DNA of 64,000 bases, taken from contig NC_063150.1 of the NCBI RefSeq assembly GCF_020921035.1, forward strand, positions 10,106,001 through 10,170,000. Reading direction: 5' to 3'. Shown piece by piece: positions 35,076-47,245 of the stretch; the first letter of the stretch is position 1, and each line of letters opens with the position of its first letter. The translations under genes were made by a program, and so were the position numbers. Source of the stretch: Rhodamnia argentea. Lineage: Eukaryota; Streptophyta; Magnoliopsida; Myrtales; Myrtaceae. The notes under the pieces are model-generated. The model saw nothing but the letters and a program-made list of their open reading frames with translations, ran no database searches and was not told the origin of the DNA.

Positions 35076-35458
35076 TTGTCAAACGGGTTTCTTTGTATCC
35101 AGTGGAACTCTCTAACTTGCATGTATTTAGAAGCCAGATAATGGTGGATTCTCATTTTATTATTAATTGGGGATTGTTATTTTACTCTGATCTTGGGAAG
35201 CATAGATTAGAGTTTGCGTTTTGGATGTCCACATAAGCAACTCAGGTTCCAAATTTCAAAGACCCTCCGCCATAGGGTTGTATTAACTTGAAATGGCCAT
35301 ATCGGATATTTCAACAAGCCTCTTCACATGACTTTTTTTTAAACAAATTGTTAACTATTTAATTGTATATCATTAATGAATAAAAACTCTATTTTTGTAT
35401 GTGTGCATAGATTATTTATTTGGATAATTATTACGTCCATTACGGGTGTAAAATTTTT

Positions 35459-35850
35459 TGAGAAAATTACCAAAAAAGTCATAAACATATTGCAATTGGG
35501 CCAATTCAACGCCAAACCTTTTTTTTTTTTTTTGTAGCCAAGTTAATTCTAAAAATTTTATATTTGTATCAATTTAATCCATCCGACCAACTTTAGTCAA
35601 CAGGCACCGACATGAACCTGTTGGAGGAAGAATGAGAAAAAAACTAAAGATAAATAAACAAATATATAATTCTAAACATTTAAAAAAAATTATTAAAAAA
35701 ATTTCATGTCAGCGCCATCCAGCCAAAATAGGCCGGATGGACTGAATTGGTCTAGATGCAAAAGGTTTATGATTCAATTGACAAAAAATAAATATTTAGA
35801 ACTGAATTGGCACAATTACAATAAATTTAGGATTTTTTATGATTTTTCCA
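35459..35850. mobile_element. Fold-back element, copy D
   Basis: The left arm with 'aaagtcataaacatattgca' and the right arm with 'caattacaataaatttagga' are imperfect complements. The centre is A-rich. Confidence 0.6.
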
Positions 35851-37097
35851 AAACTTTTTCAAAACATTGAGGATGTAACATGTGGATAAGTTTGTTTACA
35901 CAACCATCTCCGAGTATGCATGTCGCCATTCCGGCCGTGAATGTTAATTATTTTTACAATTATGGTTAATCCTATTTATATTTTTAGGGCTGATATTTGC
36001 TTGCATTAATACTAATATCACATTAAATGCCCAAAAGCCACTTTTCCATTATGATCACAGATGTTTTTTCAAAAAAAATATATTGTAACGTGAATTGCAA
36101 TATCTGTAGGCTTCCAATTTAGGATTTCAAAATTATTCCTTAAATAGACTCGACTCTGCAAATGTCATTCGGAACTTCCCCAGAGGTGGACAGCTTTATA
36201 AATTTCTTTCCCTCCACTTTTCCATAACTCTTTCGGAACATAATGTACACGTACTATAGACTGAATATGGTCATTTGGTCAGTCCAAATATTTTTATGTC
36301 TTAATAGAATAATGCACTGTAAGGAAACCCACTTACCAAAATCCATTTCAAGATGCATAAGATAATAATTATTAGCAAAATCGTAGTGGAGGCATCTGGA
36401 ACCCAGAGGCCCATATTGGCCACGAACTGGTGAATATATCAACACTAGGACCTGCAATACAACACACAAGCATTTATACCTTATCCTTATAAAAATATCA
36501 GAAAACAATGTATGCTTGTATCTATATGAGATCTTGTCCCAAATAGAATACATCTCACTTTAGCTAGCGGACAAAGCAACGAAAGAATTGCCGGTCCAAA
36601 AAAGAAAATTCCTGCTCACACCTGTCCTCTACAAATGAGGGAAATCCTGCCAAAACATAATCCAACCGACCAACAAAGTTAAAAATATTGCAGATAACAT
36701 TATATTTGGGTACTAAACTACGAGAAGTGGTCATCTACGAAAGACGAAGACGACAATACTGAAACTGAGTCGAAGATCTTGGTCACATGATCAAATCTTC
36801 CTTGATGAAAACATTTCAATTCCTAGAAGTCATAGGGTAAATTTTTCATTTTTTCTTATTTTTTGGGTTTGAAGCCAAGAGGGTCTTGATGACCTTCCCA
36901 ATAATTCAATCTTACACCCGAAGCAAACAATCACCTAGGACCCTTCAAACCTTAATGAGTATGACAGGTCATCCTTAATTTGAGTCACACAATAGGCAAA
37001 TAAATTTCATGCAGTTAGTTGAAATGTTCGCAAGAACTTATGGTTCGATGTTTCTAAAGAAAAACAATGATGTGAAAAATACTTATAATTATAGGTT

Positions 37098-37535
37098 CCG
37101 AAAAAAAATTAACAAAAAAATCATAGACATATTGCAATTGTGTCAATTTAGGCCTAAATCTTTTGCATTTATGTTAATTCAATCCGTTTAGCCGGTCAAA
37201 GCTAACATGAATAGTTTTTAATGTTTATGATTTATTTTTTCCTCTTTTTTTTTCATTTTTTTGCTTGCCCCTATGGCCGGTGAGGCGGGCCACGCCTCGC
37301 GATGGTCCGGGTTCGCAACCGACCCTCTCCGGCTACAAGGGGGAAAGACGGAGAAAGGAAAATAAAAAGTATCAAAATATTATTAGAAATTGTTCAAGTT
37401 AGCGGAGCTAGTCAAATGGATTGAATTGCACAAATACAAAAGATTTAAAACTCAATTGTGCGAAAAAAAAAATTGTTTATAATTGAACCGCCACAATTGC
37501 AATAAACTTATGGACCTTTTTGGCAATTTTCCCTT
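37098..37535. mobile_element. Fold-back element, copy E
   Basis: The left arm 'atcatagacatattgcaatt' and the right arm 'aattgcaataaacttatgga' are near-perfect complements. The centre carries a GC-rich inverted core ('ggcgggccacgcctcgcga'). Confidence 0.65.
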
Positions 37536-39699
37536 AGGTACTACAAAGCCAATGATAGATATGAATCATCAATAATAGTTTTTGTTTAAATAGATGATGA
37601 AAATAACTTTGGTCGATTCATTTTTTTCAAGCTACAAAAATGATCCTTTTTCAAAAATATATTTTGCAAATCATGATTTGTTTGCGAAACAAATGGAACT
37701 GTCAATGTTGAGTTGAAAATTTTGTTGGGAGAAAAGGACAAGACATGTTCACGATAAAGAGAGCTTCCTATGACTAATGTGTAGGGGCATCAATCATGCA
37801 AGTGTGTTAGGTCACACCATGCGTAAAACATAAATTTTCCATCAACAAGTCCTGTCACAAAGAACATGAGAACTTATCCCACTTTGGGAAAGAGAAGATA
37901 AACATATTTTTTAAGCAAAGGATATGGAATGTGTCAGAGATGCAATGCACTCATACTTTTTTTAGGGGTGGTGGTTCCTAAATCCACGAAAAGGGGGTCA
38001 CCCCCCAAAACCCTAATAATAACAATAATACTATAATAATCTGCATCTATGTCCTTTATTGCAATGTTGGGACCTTTGTGTGATATCCCACATGGGGTCT
38101 ATTTGCTAGATCAGGTTTGACCAAATTTTTTCCAAAAAAAAATTCCATGAATTTTATTTATATATGCTTTCTCTTTTGGATGTAATAAATGAGATTAAGA
38201 ATGATCCTTAAGACAGGAACCCTCATTCCACTCGCTTTTGTCTTGGGGAGCAACCGACCCTCTTGACTATTCAGAGTCATGCACAATATATACTAACCGT
38301 GCACAAGAAAGGGAATGATTTTGTAGGCAATATACTAGCGCAACATAACAAATATGTTAATTTAATATTAGAAAGGCTTATGTCCCCATGTTAATATAAC
38401 AAGCATGTTAGTATAGTATTATCGGCACGCGGGGCACCATTTTTTTTTTTTTTTGGTCTAACGTGGGGCATCATTTAAGTGCAATCAGATGAACAACTAT
38501 TTTTTTTTTTTTTTTTGGGAGGGGGGGTTTTCATATGAACAACTAGTTGAGCTTATACAATTCCTACTCTTACGATTAAAAGGCAATTTACTCTGTTCGG
38601 ACTAAGAGAGTGAATTGTCAACAACCTTTCAAAATTGACTATTTGTCCCTCCGTTAGAGGTGTTCATACCACCGAGCTACTTTTTATTAACATAATGACA
38701 TCACGCCCTTATGGCAATTTGCTCCTCTATTTGAGTGAGTGATCCGGTGATCCGTAATCGGATCAATCTCGGATCGGGTCTTTGGTGCTTGTTGAATCAA
38801 CTCTAAACATGTTTTCTTAGTAAAATTTTCGAAATTGTCTAGATCTTCAATAACTACAACCACCATCTCGATAAGCTGGTCACTCGCGTGATATGCAATT
38901 CTTTTGATAGCTCACAAACCCCATGAACCCACGGGAAAGAGAGAAAATAGGGAGAAGAATAACAAGTAACAAATTGTCAAAGAAAGAGCTTTAGGCAACA
39001 ATTTAAGGAGATTCTTGGAGTCATCAAGCTAGAATCACTTTGATACTTTCCAAAATATAAAACATATATCACCGCTAAACATCAAATTCAATAGGGAGAC
39101 TATATAATTCAATTGATATATTCTTAAACCAATTAACTACATTTAAAACTTGCAAACTAACTAATACTAATTCTAGAATCTTATAGTGTTTATGGCAATG
39201 CAATATATCATAAATCTCTCAAGCAGAAGAAGTTCGCAAAAGGTCCCATATTCGATGTCCATACAATGGACCGCTATACATTCCAATTAGGGCAGTCAAG
39301 TTCGAAACTATACACGCAAGCAAGTCCTAAGACCATCGATATTGAAGCAAACGGATCGAGGCATCCATAGCAACTGAGGGGGTCTTGAAATTTCGAGTGA
39401 TTGAAGGTTAAGCAACTACCATTTAGTTAATTACGTGACCTAAACGACAGAAAAATATTGTCGGCGTGGTGGTCTTAAAAAATTGTGCTTTTAAAAAAAA
39501 TTAATAGTTGATTAGACTATGATCAGGACTTTTTTTGCCTAAAAAAATTTAGACCTGGTGTACGACGGGTTTCATCTTTTGATGTATTGATATGTCCTAC
39601 CCAAAAACATGAATTGACATGTCCTAGCTAAATTGCTAAATTAGAAATGGAAACGACACGCTTTAATTCATATTTGAATTTGCGTAAATATCTTCAGCA

Positions 39700-39910
39700 T
39701 CTCACGTGTCGCCATTTTGTCTTTTCTACTTCCGAGTCAAGCATTCGCCAACAGGAACTCCACGTGTGTGGCCACGTAGGAAAAGCGGGCGCCTCGAACC
39801 CAATTCTGCATATAAGTTGGAGACTAAAACTTACCCTAAGAAAGAAAGAAAAGAAGAGGAAGGACCGCATTGCAACAATGACAGAAGTTGAGCGACTAAA
39901 TCCTTGCTAG
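39700..39910 (+). promoter_or_regulatory. Promoter-like segment with two G-boxes
   Basis: CACGTG occurs at 39703 and 39761, the second followed by 'tgtggccacgtagg'. A TATA-like 'catataag' is at about 39809, and a leader and an ATG at 39878 follow. That ATG opens only ten codons. No gene is recognised downstream. Confidence 0.3.
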
Positions 39911-40918
39911 CTAGTTCTTTTATTTAATTGAAACGAGGCCAAAACTTATAAGATCAACTTCATGAATTTGACTTATTTACTTTTATGACGAGAAAGCCCT
40001 CCTTAATTAGGTAAATATCGAATCTACGAAATACTCTGCTAACTTTATTATCCGGTTAAAATGCATGACAAAGTCCAAGCAAGCGATCCAAACATGAAAT
40101 TGCTTACGGTGCTGGGATGGAAAATTGAATTTGCGTCATGTGCCTAATCCACATACAAAAATTAGTTCCTTAACAATTTAGCCAATCCCATGTACTTTAA
40201 CATGACAAACCTTAAACCCAAAATAGCGCGATTTTCCACGAAGGACGACCAGTGCACCAACAGTGATACCTTTTGTATTTCCAAATTCCATCATTGTTGG
40301 ACTAACCAAAAAGACTCGTATACAAATCCTTTGCTTACATACAATATCTCCCTCGTCTATTTCTTCCTTCGAATGTAAAAGCCCCGTCTCCTTCTCAAAA
40401 CATAATTCAACAATCACAAACTCTACATGTCAACCCAGGGACCCTTGTTACATCCAGTGAACAATCACAAACTCTTCATCTTAGAAATAAACGTGTCCAT
40501 CGATAGAGTGAATATAAAATACTAAAAGTTACACACACAAAAATACACAAAATTAAGGTTTTTTTACCGCCTGAGGACAACATAAACTATATTTGCGTAG
40601 TTGCAAATCGTATCGATCGTCCAAACCAAGATATTATTTATATAACTACAACCTACATATATACACAGAAGCATCCATGCGCAATCATTTTCTCATCTTT
40701 TTTTATGGCCAACGAGAACATCTTGTAATAAAGAATGCAAATATGGTGATGTTTCTTTAATCCGTTTGAAAGAAATACATTTATCAAAGCACAATTTTCT
40801 GATTACATTATGAGAAGAAGGGTAGCACTCCACTCGCCACAATCGTTTGAAGAACATCACCATTCATCACTGACTATCCGAAAAAGAGGATTAAAAAAGA
40901 GAACCCGTTTCAAAATTA

Positions 40919-41710
40919 TCAGCCAAATATCTGCATTGACCCCACCACTTGCCCACTCTGGAAATCCTTCCCTAGATGTGAATAATTTAAATTCCCCATC
41001 GCCACCGTCGCCGCCGCCGTCGCCGCCGCCGGGAAGCCGATGCCCATTTGCTTACTAGTGTTGCTCACGGCAGCTTCCTCTAGGCACTGCACTTGCTTCT
41101 TCAAGAACTTGACGTAGTGGATGGCCTCGTCCAACATCGAGGCCGTGTCCATCTTGGTTCCGCCGGGGACGAGTCTCTGGAGTATCCTTATCCTCTCGCT
41201 GATCCTCTCCCTCCGGTGCCGCGCCGCCACGCTCTGTGGGTCCTTGGATATCCTCACGTTCCTCCGCTTGGGCGGCTTGACCGACTCCGGGTCGATGTGG
41301 ATCGGCTGCATCGCCGCGATCCGGAATATCATCTCCCTCATGGCCGCCATGGAATTCCTCTTCTCGTAGGACGCGCTACCCGACAAGTACGCGCCCATCA
41401 GCCGGCCCGCCGGGCCGCCCCCGCCCTTGAAAAAATGAGGCGGCAGTGGAGCGGAGGGCGGGTCGTGGACCGGATGGTTGCCCATGAACGAAATGGTGGC
41501 GGGACCTTGAGACATCGGCGGCCCGACGGGGTTTCGATGGTGGGGCAGCGGCGGGTAGCTCCCCGCCGCCACGGGGCCGGCCGGGCCGGAGTGATCAGAC
41601 AGGTCGTGATGCGAGGCGTCGTACAGCTCGGGATACTTCTCGGGCTGCATCAATATCTTCATGATGTCCATGTGATCTTCCGGCGATAACTTGATCATAT
41701 CGGCATCCAT
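40919..41710 (-). CDS. HEC2: HECATE-type bHLH transcription factor (HEC1/HEC2-like)
   Basis: Intronless frame of 263 residues. The bHLH domain is at residues ~155-210: basic region [20 protein letters not shown], then a helix-loop-helix with [20 protein letters not shown]. Just before it is the HEC hallmark [19 protein letters not shown], followed by [15 protein letters not shown]. In the basic region the Glu that contacts the E-box in most bHLH proteins is Ala, as is usual in this subgroup (VIIIb: HEC1-3 and IND). The N-terminus is Pro/His/Gly-rich and variable; the C-terminus ends SMQIFG, resembling the short conserved tail of HEC1/2. Known role of the family: gynoecium and stigma development and meristem control, acting as nuclear dimers, for example with SPATULA. 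HEC1 versus HEC2 cannot be settled here. Confidence 0.93.
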   Translation of the reverse strand: MDADMIKLSPEDHMDIMKILMQPEKYPELYDASHHDLSDHSGPAGPVAAGSYPPLPHHRNPVGPPMSQGPATISFMGNHPVHDPPSAPLPPHFFKGGGGPAGRLMGAYLSGSASYEKRNSMAAMREMIFRIAAMQPIHIDPESVKPPKRRNVRISKDPQSVAARHRRERISERIRILQRLVPGGTKMDTASMLDEAIHYVKFLKKQVQCLEEAAVSNTSKQMGIGFPAAATAAATVAMGNLNYSHLGKDFQSGQVVGSMQIFG

Positions 41711-41956
41711 GAGAAGACAGACAGAGCTGGAGAGCGTTGATCGTTGTGGCTCTCTTTCAGAGGGTTAAGAGACGAGATGAAATGGAAAAAGAGTCAGAGT
41801 TAAAGATTTCTCGGCAGAGATAAGGATGTTAGAGAAAGAAACCAAAGAGGATGTACACACACACAACAATGGAGATTAGAAGCTTTGTGGGGATGGATTA
41901 ATATCTCATGGACCGACCGTCGAAATCGAGCAGCGTAGGTGGAAAGTGGACGGAGC

Positions 41957-41964
41957 TTTATATA
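41957..41964 (-). promoter_or_regulatory. TATA box of the HEC-like gene
   Basis: TATATAAA read on the minus strand, about 250 bp before the ATG. The leader between them is purine-rich on this strand. Confidence 0.55.
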
Positions 41965-44900
41965 GCAAGTTGTTCGCGATATAAATATAATTAACTAGTA
42001 AATCAAACCCAGAAAGTAAACAAAACAAAACAAAAAAAGAAAGAAAGAAAGAAAGAGAAGTCTTCTCTCTCATTTATGATGAGCCTATGATTTAAGCTCC
42101 AATTATGTGGGGCTACCTCTAAAAGAAAAACCCTAAATATCTCTGAGACTTCTTTTTAGGGTTCTTCTGAAATTTCTGGTCATATCATGTGTCTTGACAT
42201 GAAATAGGGGGGTGGTATTAATTACACCATGCAATATAAAAATGATGTTTCTTCGCCTCGAACGAAACAAGATAATCAGATTTGAAATTTAAGTGCCCGT
42301 CGGCCGATCGGTTGAATCAGCAGGGCTTCACATGCGTCACTTCAATTTAGATGGATAACTAGTCATTTGAGCGAATTTGAATATTATATGTCGGCCGTAG
42401 GAAAATAATCTTTCTTTTTTCTACGAAGGTAGGAAAATAAAGCTAAGGCGTAACGCGGGGTTTCAACACAGAAGTCAACTATATGATGAAGGTCGGTTGC
42501 ATTTGGTTGAGACTTGATTTGGGAGGTATGGGGGTGATGAGGAAAATGGAAGCTGGATGTGAAATTTGAAGGAAAATTTTAAATCCACGAGTTGTCACTT
42601 AAATCGGGAATACACAATCAAAAGGTCATTAGGAGCTTACTTGGATCCTCTGCGTGGTTAAAAAGAATGGAATTTGCACACCTACGGGGGCCTCCAACGC
42701 CTGTCCGATAATCGGGCGATCTGTCTGAATGTGTTCATTATTTTAACTATGTCGGTGTGCGCGCGCCTTACGTCTCATATATTTTTCTTACTTGATGACG
42801 GGAAATATTCTTTCTTATTTTTTAAGGTCTAAGGGATTTCGAGATTTGGACGAGACTTCAAACAAAACAGTTTAAAAACTTACTTATATCCAAGAATGTG
42901 AAATTTAGAGAAAAATTTAAAATCCACAGGTTCCACTTAAACTGGAAATACATAGATACATACACACATATGTATGTATTAACTTTTTGTAATAATTTTG
43001 CCAGAAACAAAAAATCTAATTTTGGATATCAATCAGAGCAAGTACAACTCGTGTGAAAAGGCCAGCGATTGGATGGCTGGGGTTAAGGAGAATGACAGTA
43101 GAAGGAAAGGTGCATGAACCCATTTGCTTTCTTACAAGGAATAAGCTTTTCTTTGGAAAGTATGATTTATGCCTCTGAAAAAATTGACCTTTTCAAGCCG
43201 GATACATTACCAGAAAACCCCACATTCACATGACCTCTTGTCAGACGAACCACGCCCGTGCCATCTCGGCTTTGCACCGCCGATTCAAGCCCACCGGCCA
43301 ACTCCGCTGCCCGGCAGTGGATTTACTCCGGCAACTCCTTGTTAGGTTTAGACATGTTTCTATAGATAATCCTAGTGTCGAAATGTTAGTCATTTAGATA
43401 CTAAGTCACGCTTCTTGTAAAAGTGCGATGGTGATGATAGCTGGAACGTAAGGACGTGCATCGCAACACTAAGTAGAAGTTGATTTTTTTTTTTTTATTT
43501 CTTCAAGTGACTCCAAAACTATTTTTAAAAAAAATGCTTCAAAAGCAGAAAAATAAAGTTGCATAATCAAATAAATTTATGTTCTGAAAGTTACATTACA
43601 AAATAAATTTTTACTCTAGAAGTGTTGTGATGCATGCCCTAAACTAGCGAGACATTTTTACTAGTAACCATGGATTTCGAACATAATTTAAGCCCTCTTG
43701 TAGAAAGTAATGATGATAGTACTTTAGACAAATATGGAAAATAAATTAAGTTTTTTTCTTTTTGTTCTTTCCTTTGGCTTTGCACATGTGAAGTGCTCTT
43801 GGTGGGTTGGGGACCTATGACGCGTGCAGACGCCGGTAATAACTCCAAGTCGACGTTGTTATCTGCTAGGGCTTTCGCGGCACGCCCTTCAAGGTGGATC
43901 AGGGGGGGTTGATGGTGGAGCAAATATCGTCTGCGCCGGATTAAGATGAGCTCAACTCACATCCACCGTCGGATCAGACAGACCTCGCGGGAAGCCAATC
44001 TCATCCAACGGTCCGCATGAGCTGAGCTCACGTGGGATCGAGTTCACGGAGGCCTCCGTTCCTGACAGCGACGGTGATCGCCAGCCCCAAAGATTTAGCA
44101 GAAGCTGATGCACTTTTTCTTCTGTCTTTTTTTTTTTTTTCGCTTCCCACCTGCCCGTTTCGAACTGGCGAAGTCCTCGGATTGGTAGCCAAGTTAGCAG
44201 CAGAACCAGCAATCTTTTCCCAGCAGCCTTCTCTATCTTTTTTTTTTTTGGGTCCAAAGCAGCCTTTCTATCTGTCCATTCAATTTTTCATAAAAATAGT
44301 TTTGGTTTTGCCTTTTTGAGTTTGCAACAACTTGTGAAAGGGTCGTGGGAGGTGTGGGATCTCGAGGGCCTTTGGCAATTTTTGAGAAAAACCCACCACC
44401 AATTTGTCAATTTGTTCACGCCAATAAAGTTGGGGCCAAATGGGTAAAATTTCTCTTCAAATTTCATTATCTTTTGTCATTTTCCATCTTGTCGTTTTCG
44501 ATAATATCTCATCCGGAAAAGTGGTGAGGATGCTTTAGAAAAGAAAATGACAATTTTTTCTAAAAGGAAGTGCTTGTGCTGAGATGAAATGACGTGCCTA
44601 AATCTCCATTTATTTCGTAAAAAAAAATGAAGAAAAAGAAGTTGATTGTATTACTTGAAATAATTGACAGCTGAATAATATTTTTTATTATCGACAACAA
44701 TTTATGTCTAAGTATTTTCGTTGATGATGAAAATATATTTTGTTATTTATTCTTGTTAGCAATGGACATGGAACCCAAAATTGCATATGAGAGTCCAAAA
44801 GTGCATTTTGAAAAATCGAGGGATGCGCTTAGGTAGGATGTTGAAAAAAGTATGACGGGTCTAGAAATTCTTCTATAAAGTTTTCTTGGCTTGAGATGTT

Positions 44901-46280
44901 CGATGGAGAGCGCATTGATAAGAGCATTGTGCTTGCCAATCATTTCCTCAAAAAATATATATATGTTAAATCGTAAATAGAAATATATAGCTATTGCCTT
45001 CTATTGAATAGCATATATCTAAGGACGCGTTTGGTCTTCTGAATTTCCAATCACGATAGGACTAGATAGGATAAGATGTGAAATTCAGAGATTTTGCTAT
45101 CTCCTATCTCTTGTTTGGTTAATCATAGTAATGAAATCGGATTATTTAATATCATGTCATATCCATCGTTTAGTATGAACGACATATCAATGTAAATGAA
45201 GTTGAAAATGCACGAATGAAGATGGCAAGAATTCTCATGATTCATTGCTAAAGAAAGCACAAATGCACAGAGGATATAACCTCCACAATCAATTGATAAT
45301 TATTGTATGATTTGCATCTTCAAAAGAGAAAGAGCTCATTACAACATTCGAGAGTCACAAATTCGACTATGAGAAGAAATGTAAACGAGCTATAGCAACA
45401 TCAACTAGGTAGATCGACTAGCAAACTAAATTTAGTAAAAAAGAGAAAACTTGATTATTCACCTTTGTGATTTAAAAAAATAATAGTGCTTTGCCTCTCT
45501 CGCCACTTTCGTAAAACTTCAGCATAAACCACATATATACTGAAAAGAAATAGTTTCAACTTTTTTGCTGTTTTCGTGGACTTTTGACAAGACCTGGAGA
45601 GTTACAAAGGAGGAGCTTCAATTCTCTCATGGTTTTCGTGAAACTTTGACGTGAATAAAGAACTACGGACATAAACCAAAAATATGAAAGAAGGAGACGA
45701 AGAGAATTAGAAAGATCCGTTTCAAATTTAAATTTGATCAAGTTTTTTTTGGTCGAATAATTTGTTCATTTAAAATCGGGATTCTTCTGCTTCATTTTTA
45801 TTTACTTGTTTTTAGTTAAATAAAAAAATTAGAATTCACTTATTATTTTAACATTTTTAATTTAAGAAGTTTGTTATTCGAGAAAAACATCTTTTATCCC
45901 ATGAATATGAAAAATCATGTCTATCTTGAATAGAAATCAAATACAAGATAGGATAAATTTTATCGTATTTCAACTTTAGTCATGGGGACCAAACTTTGCT
46001 GGAAGTGTGTGCTTTTCAGCAAATTTGTATTGGGATTAAAACAAGATGCATATTGAGCATGACGTGTTACCTGACCCCGCAAGGAGTCTCGATTGTTTTG
46101 TGGCATACACTATACAGCGTCGAGGTCCGTGTGGTGGAGCTACGACATTTTTCACCATTGACCGGCCTTCAAATAGTCTCAAATACCCCAAAATTGATAC
46201 GAGAAAATGTTTATGACTATTATTGGAACATACGAAATATATATTATACCAATTAGAAACTCCTTATTTCAAGCTAGCAA

Positions 46281-46284
<4 letters not shown>

Positions 46285-46317
<33 letters not shown>
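46285..46317. repeat. (AT)n microsatellite
   Basis: About 16 uninterrupted AT units. Confidence 0.95.
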
Positions 46318-46318
<1 letters not shown>

Positions 46319-46495
46319 AATAAGTGCGCTAAGTATTCCAAAACTTATCGAGAAAATGCGATCAAAATTCTAAAATGTCCAAATAGTATAATTAAGTCCT
46401 AAAATATGTTACAATTAGTGTAATCAACGACTATGTTTAGTCTGTCTTATTTGGATAGCCGAAAAAATACTGACATGGCTCTTTTAAACATTTTT
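46316..46495. repeat. Dispersed repeat, first of a related pair
   Basis: Phrases such as 'attaagtcctaaaatatgtt' resemble 'attaagtactaaaatttatc' within 46900-47245. The family style ('gtcctaaaa...') resembles the fold-back family, but I could not align it. Confidence 0.4.
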
Positions 46496-46899
46496 TTATT
46501 GCACTTGGCACCCCTTAGCATACTTAGAAAATCATAAAATAATAAAAGAAAAACTAGAAAATAAAATAAAATTAAAAAAAGAAGAAAGGGGGCCAGTAAA
46601 GTTAAAGCTGAAAATTTCAATCTCTTGGGCAGCATGGTTTGGTGCAGTGCACGAAACAGTAGATGCCTCTCATAGTAAATGTTGCTAACTCGCGGTGCTA
46701 CAAAAGCATCATCAATGATTGCAATTGGTCGATCCAGACAAGAAGTGATGGATTTTGACCATGGTCAATTTGAAACTAGCATCCACCTTTCATTTCCCTG
46801 AATCATCTTTACTGCTGAAAATACCGAACATACACCTAAGTTTTACCTTTAAAGACCCCCTTTTGCACTTTGCACCTTCACATCAAATGTTCAAGAGAT

Positions 46900-47245
46900 C
46901 AATGTTGTCACGAAAGTGCAGTTGAATCCTAAAAATTTTCAAAAAATGTAATTAAGTACTAAAATTTATCGTGAAAGTGCAATTAGCTTTTAAAACTTTC
47001 AAAAAGTGCACAAATCATTCCGATAACTCCATCCAACATGACAAACAAAAAATATTTACGAGTTTTATGACTTAATTATACCAACTTGACAAGTTTTAGA
47101 ACTTCATAGTTTGAGGACTCAATTGCACTCTTATAACAAGTTTTAGAATTTTGTTGCATGTTTTTGAAAGTTTTATGACTCAATTGTATTTTGATTATCA
47201 ATGTTAGGACTTTCAGTGCACTTGTCCCACTATTTTGTGTCCCTA
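46900..47245. mobile_element. Inverted-repeat element
   Basis: The left arm ('gtgcagttgaatcctaaaaa', 'gcttttaaaactttcaaaaa') and the right arm ('tttttgaaagttttatgact', 'ggactttcagtgcac') are imperfect complements around an AT-rich centre. No coding capacity. Confidence 0.5.

Larger units (their letters stand above)
30500..40918. other. Gene-poor region filled with small transposons
   Basis: About 10.4 kb without a recognised gene. It holds fold-back copies C, D and E, a second inverted-repeat family at 32.7 kb, a 70-bp tandem duplication at 33.03 kb, and MITEs at 33.4 and 34.85 kb. Near 38000-38520 are poly-T tracts. A promoter-like cluster with two CACGTG boxes lies at 39.7 kb. Everything else is AT-rich unique sequence in which I see nothing. 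Confidence 0.55.

Noticed and set aside
36370-36560. Exon-like minus-strand segment bounded by 'tgcag' and 'gtaagt'
   Set aside because: The splice-like borders are good, but the encoded residues (SPVRGQYGPLGSRCLHYDF) match no family I know and no neighbouring exon is visible.
41093-41689. 198-codon plus-strand frame
   Set aside because: Antisense of the HEC-like coding sequence; its length comes from the GC-rich codons.
43639-43923. 94-codon minus-strand frame, MLHHQPPLIHLEGRAA
   Set aside because: No known family, no promoter, no conserved motif. Could be a degenerate fragment, but this cannot be supported.
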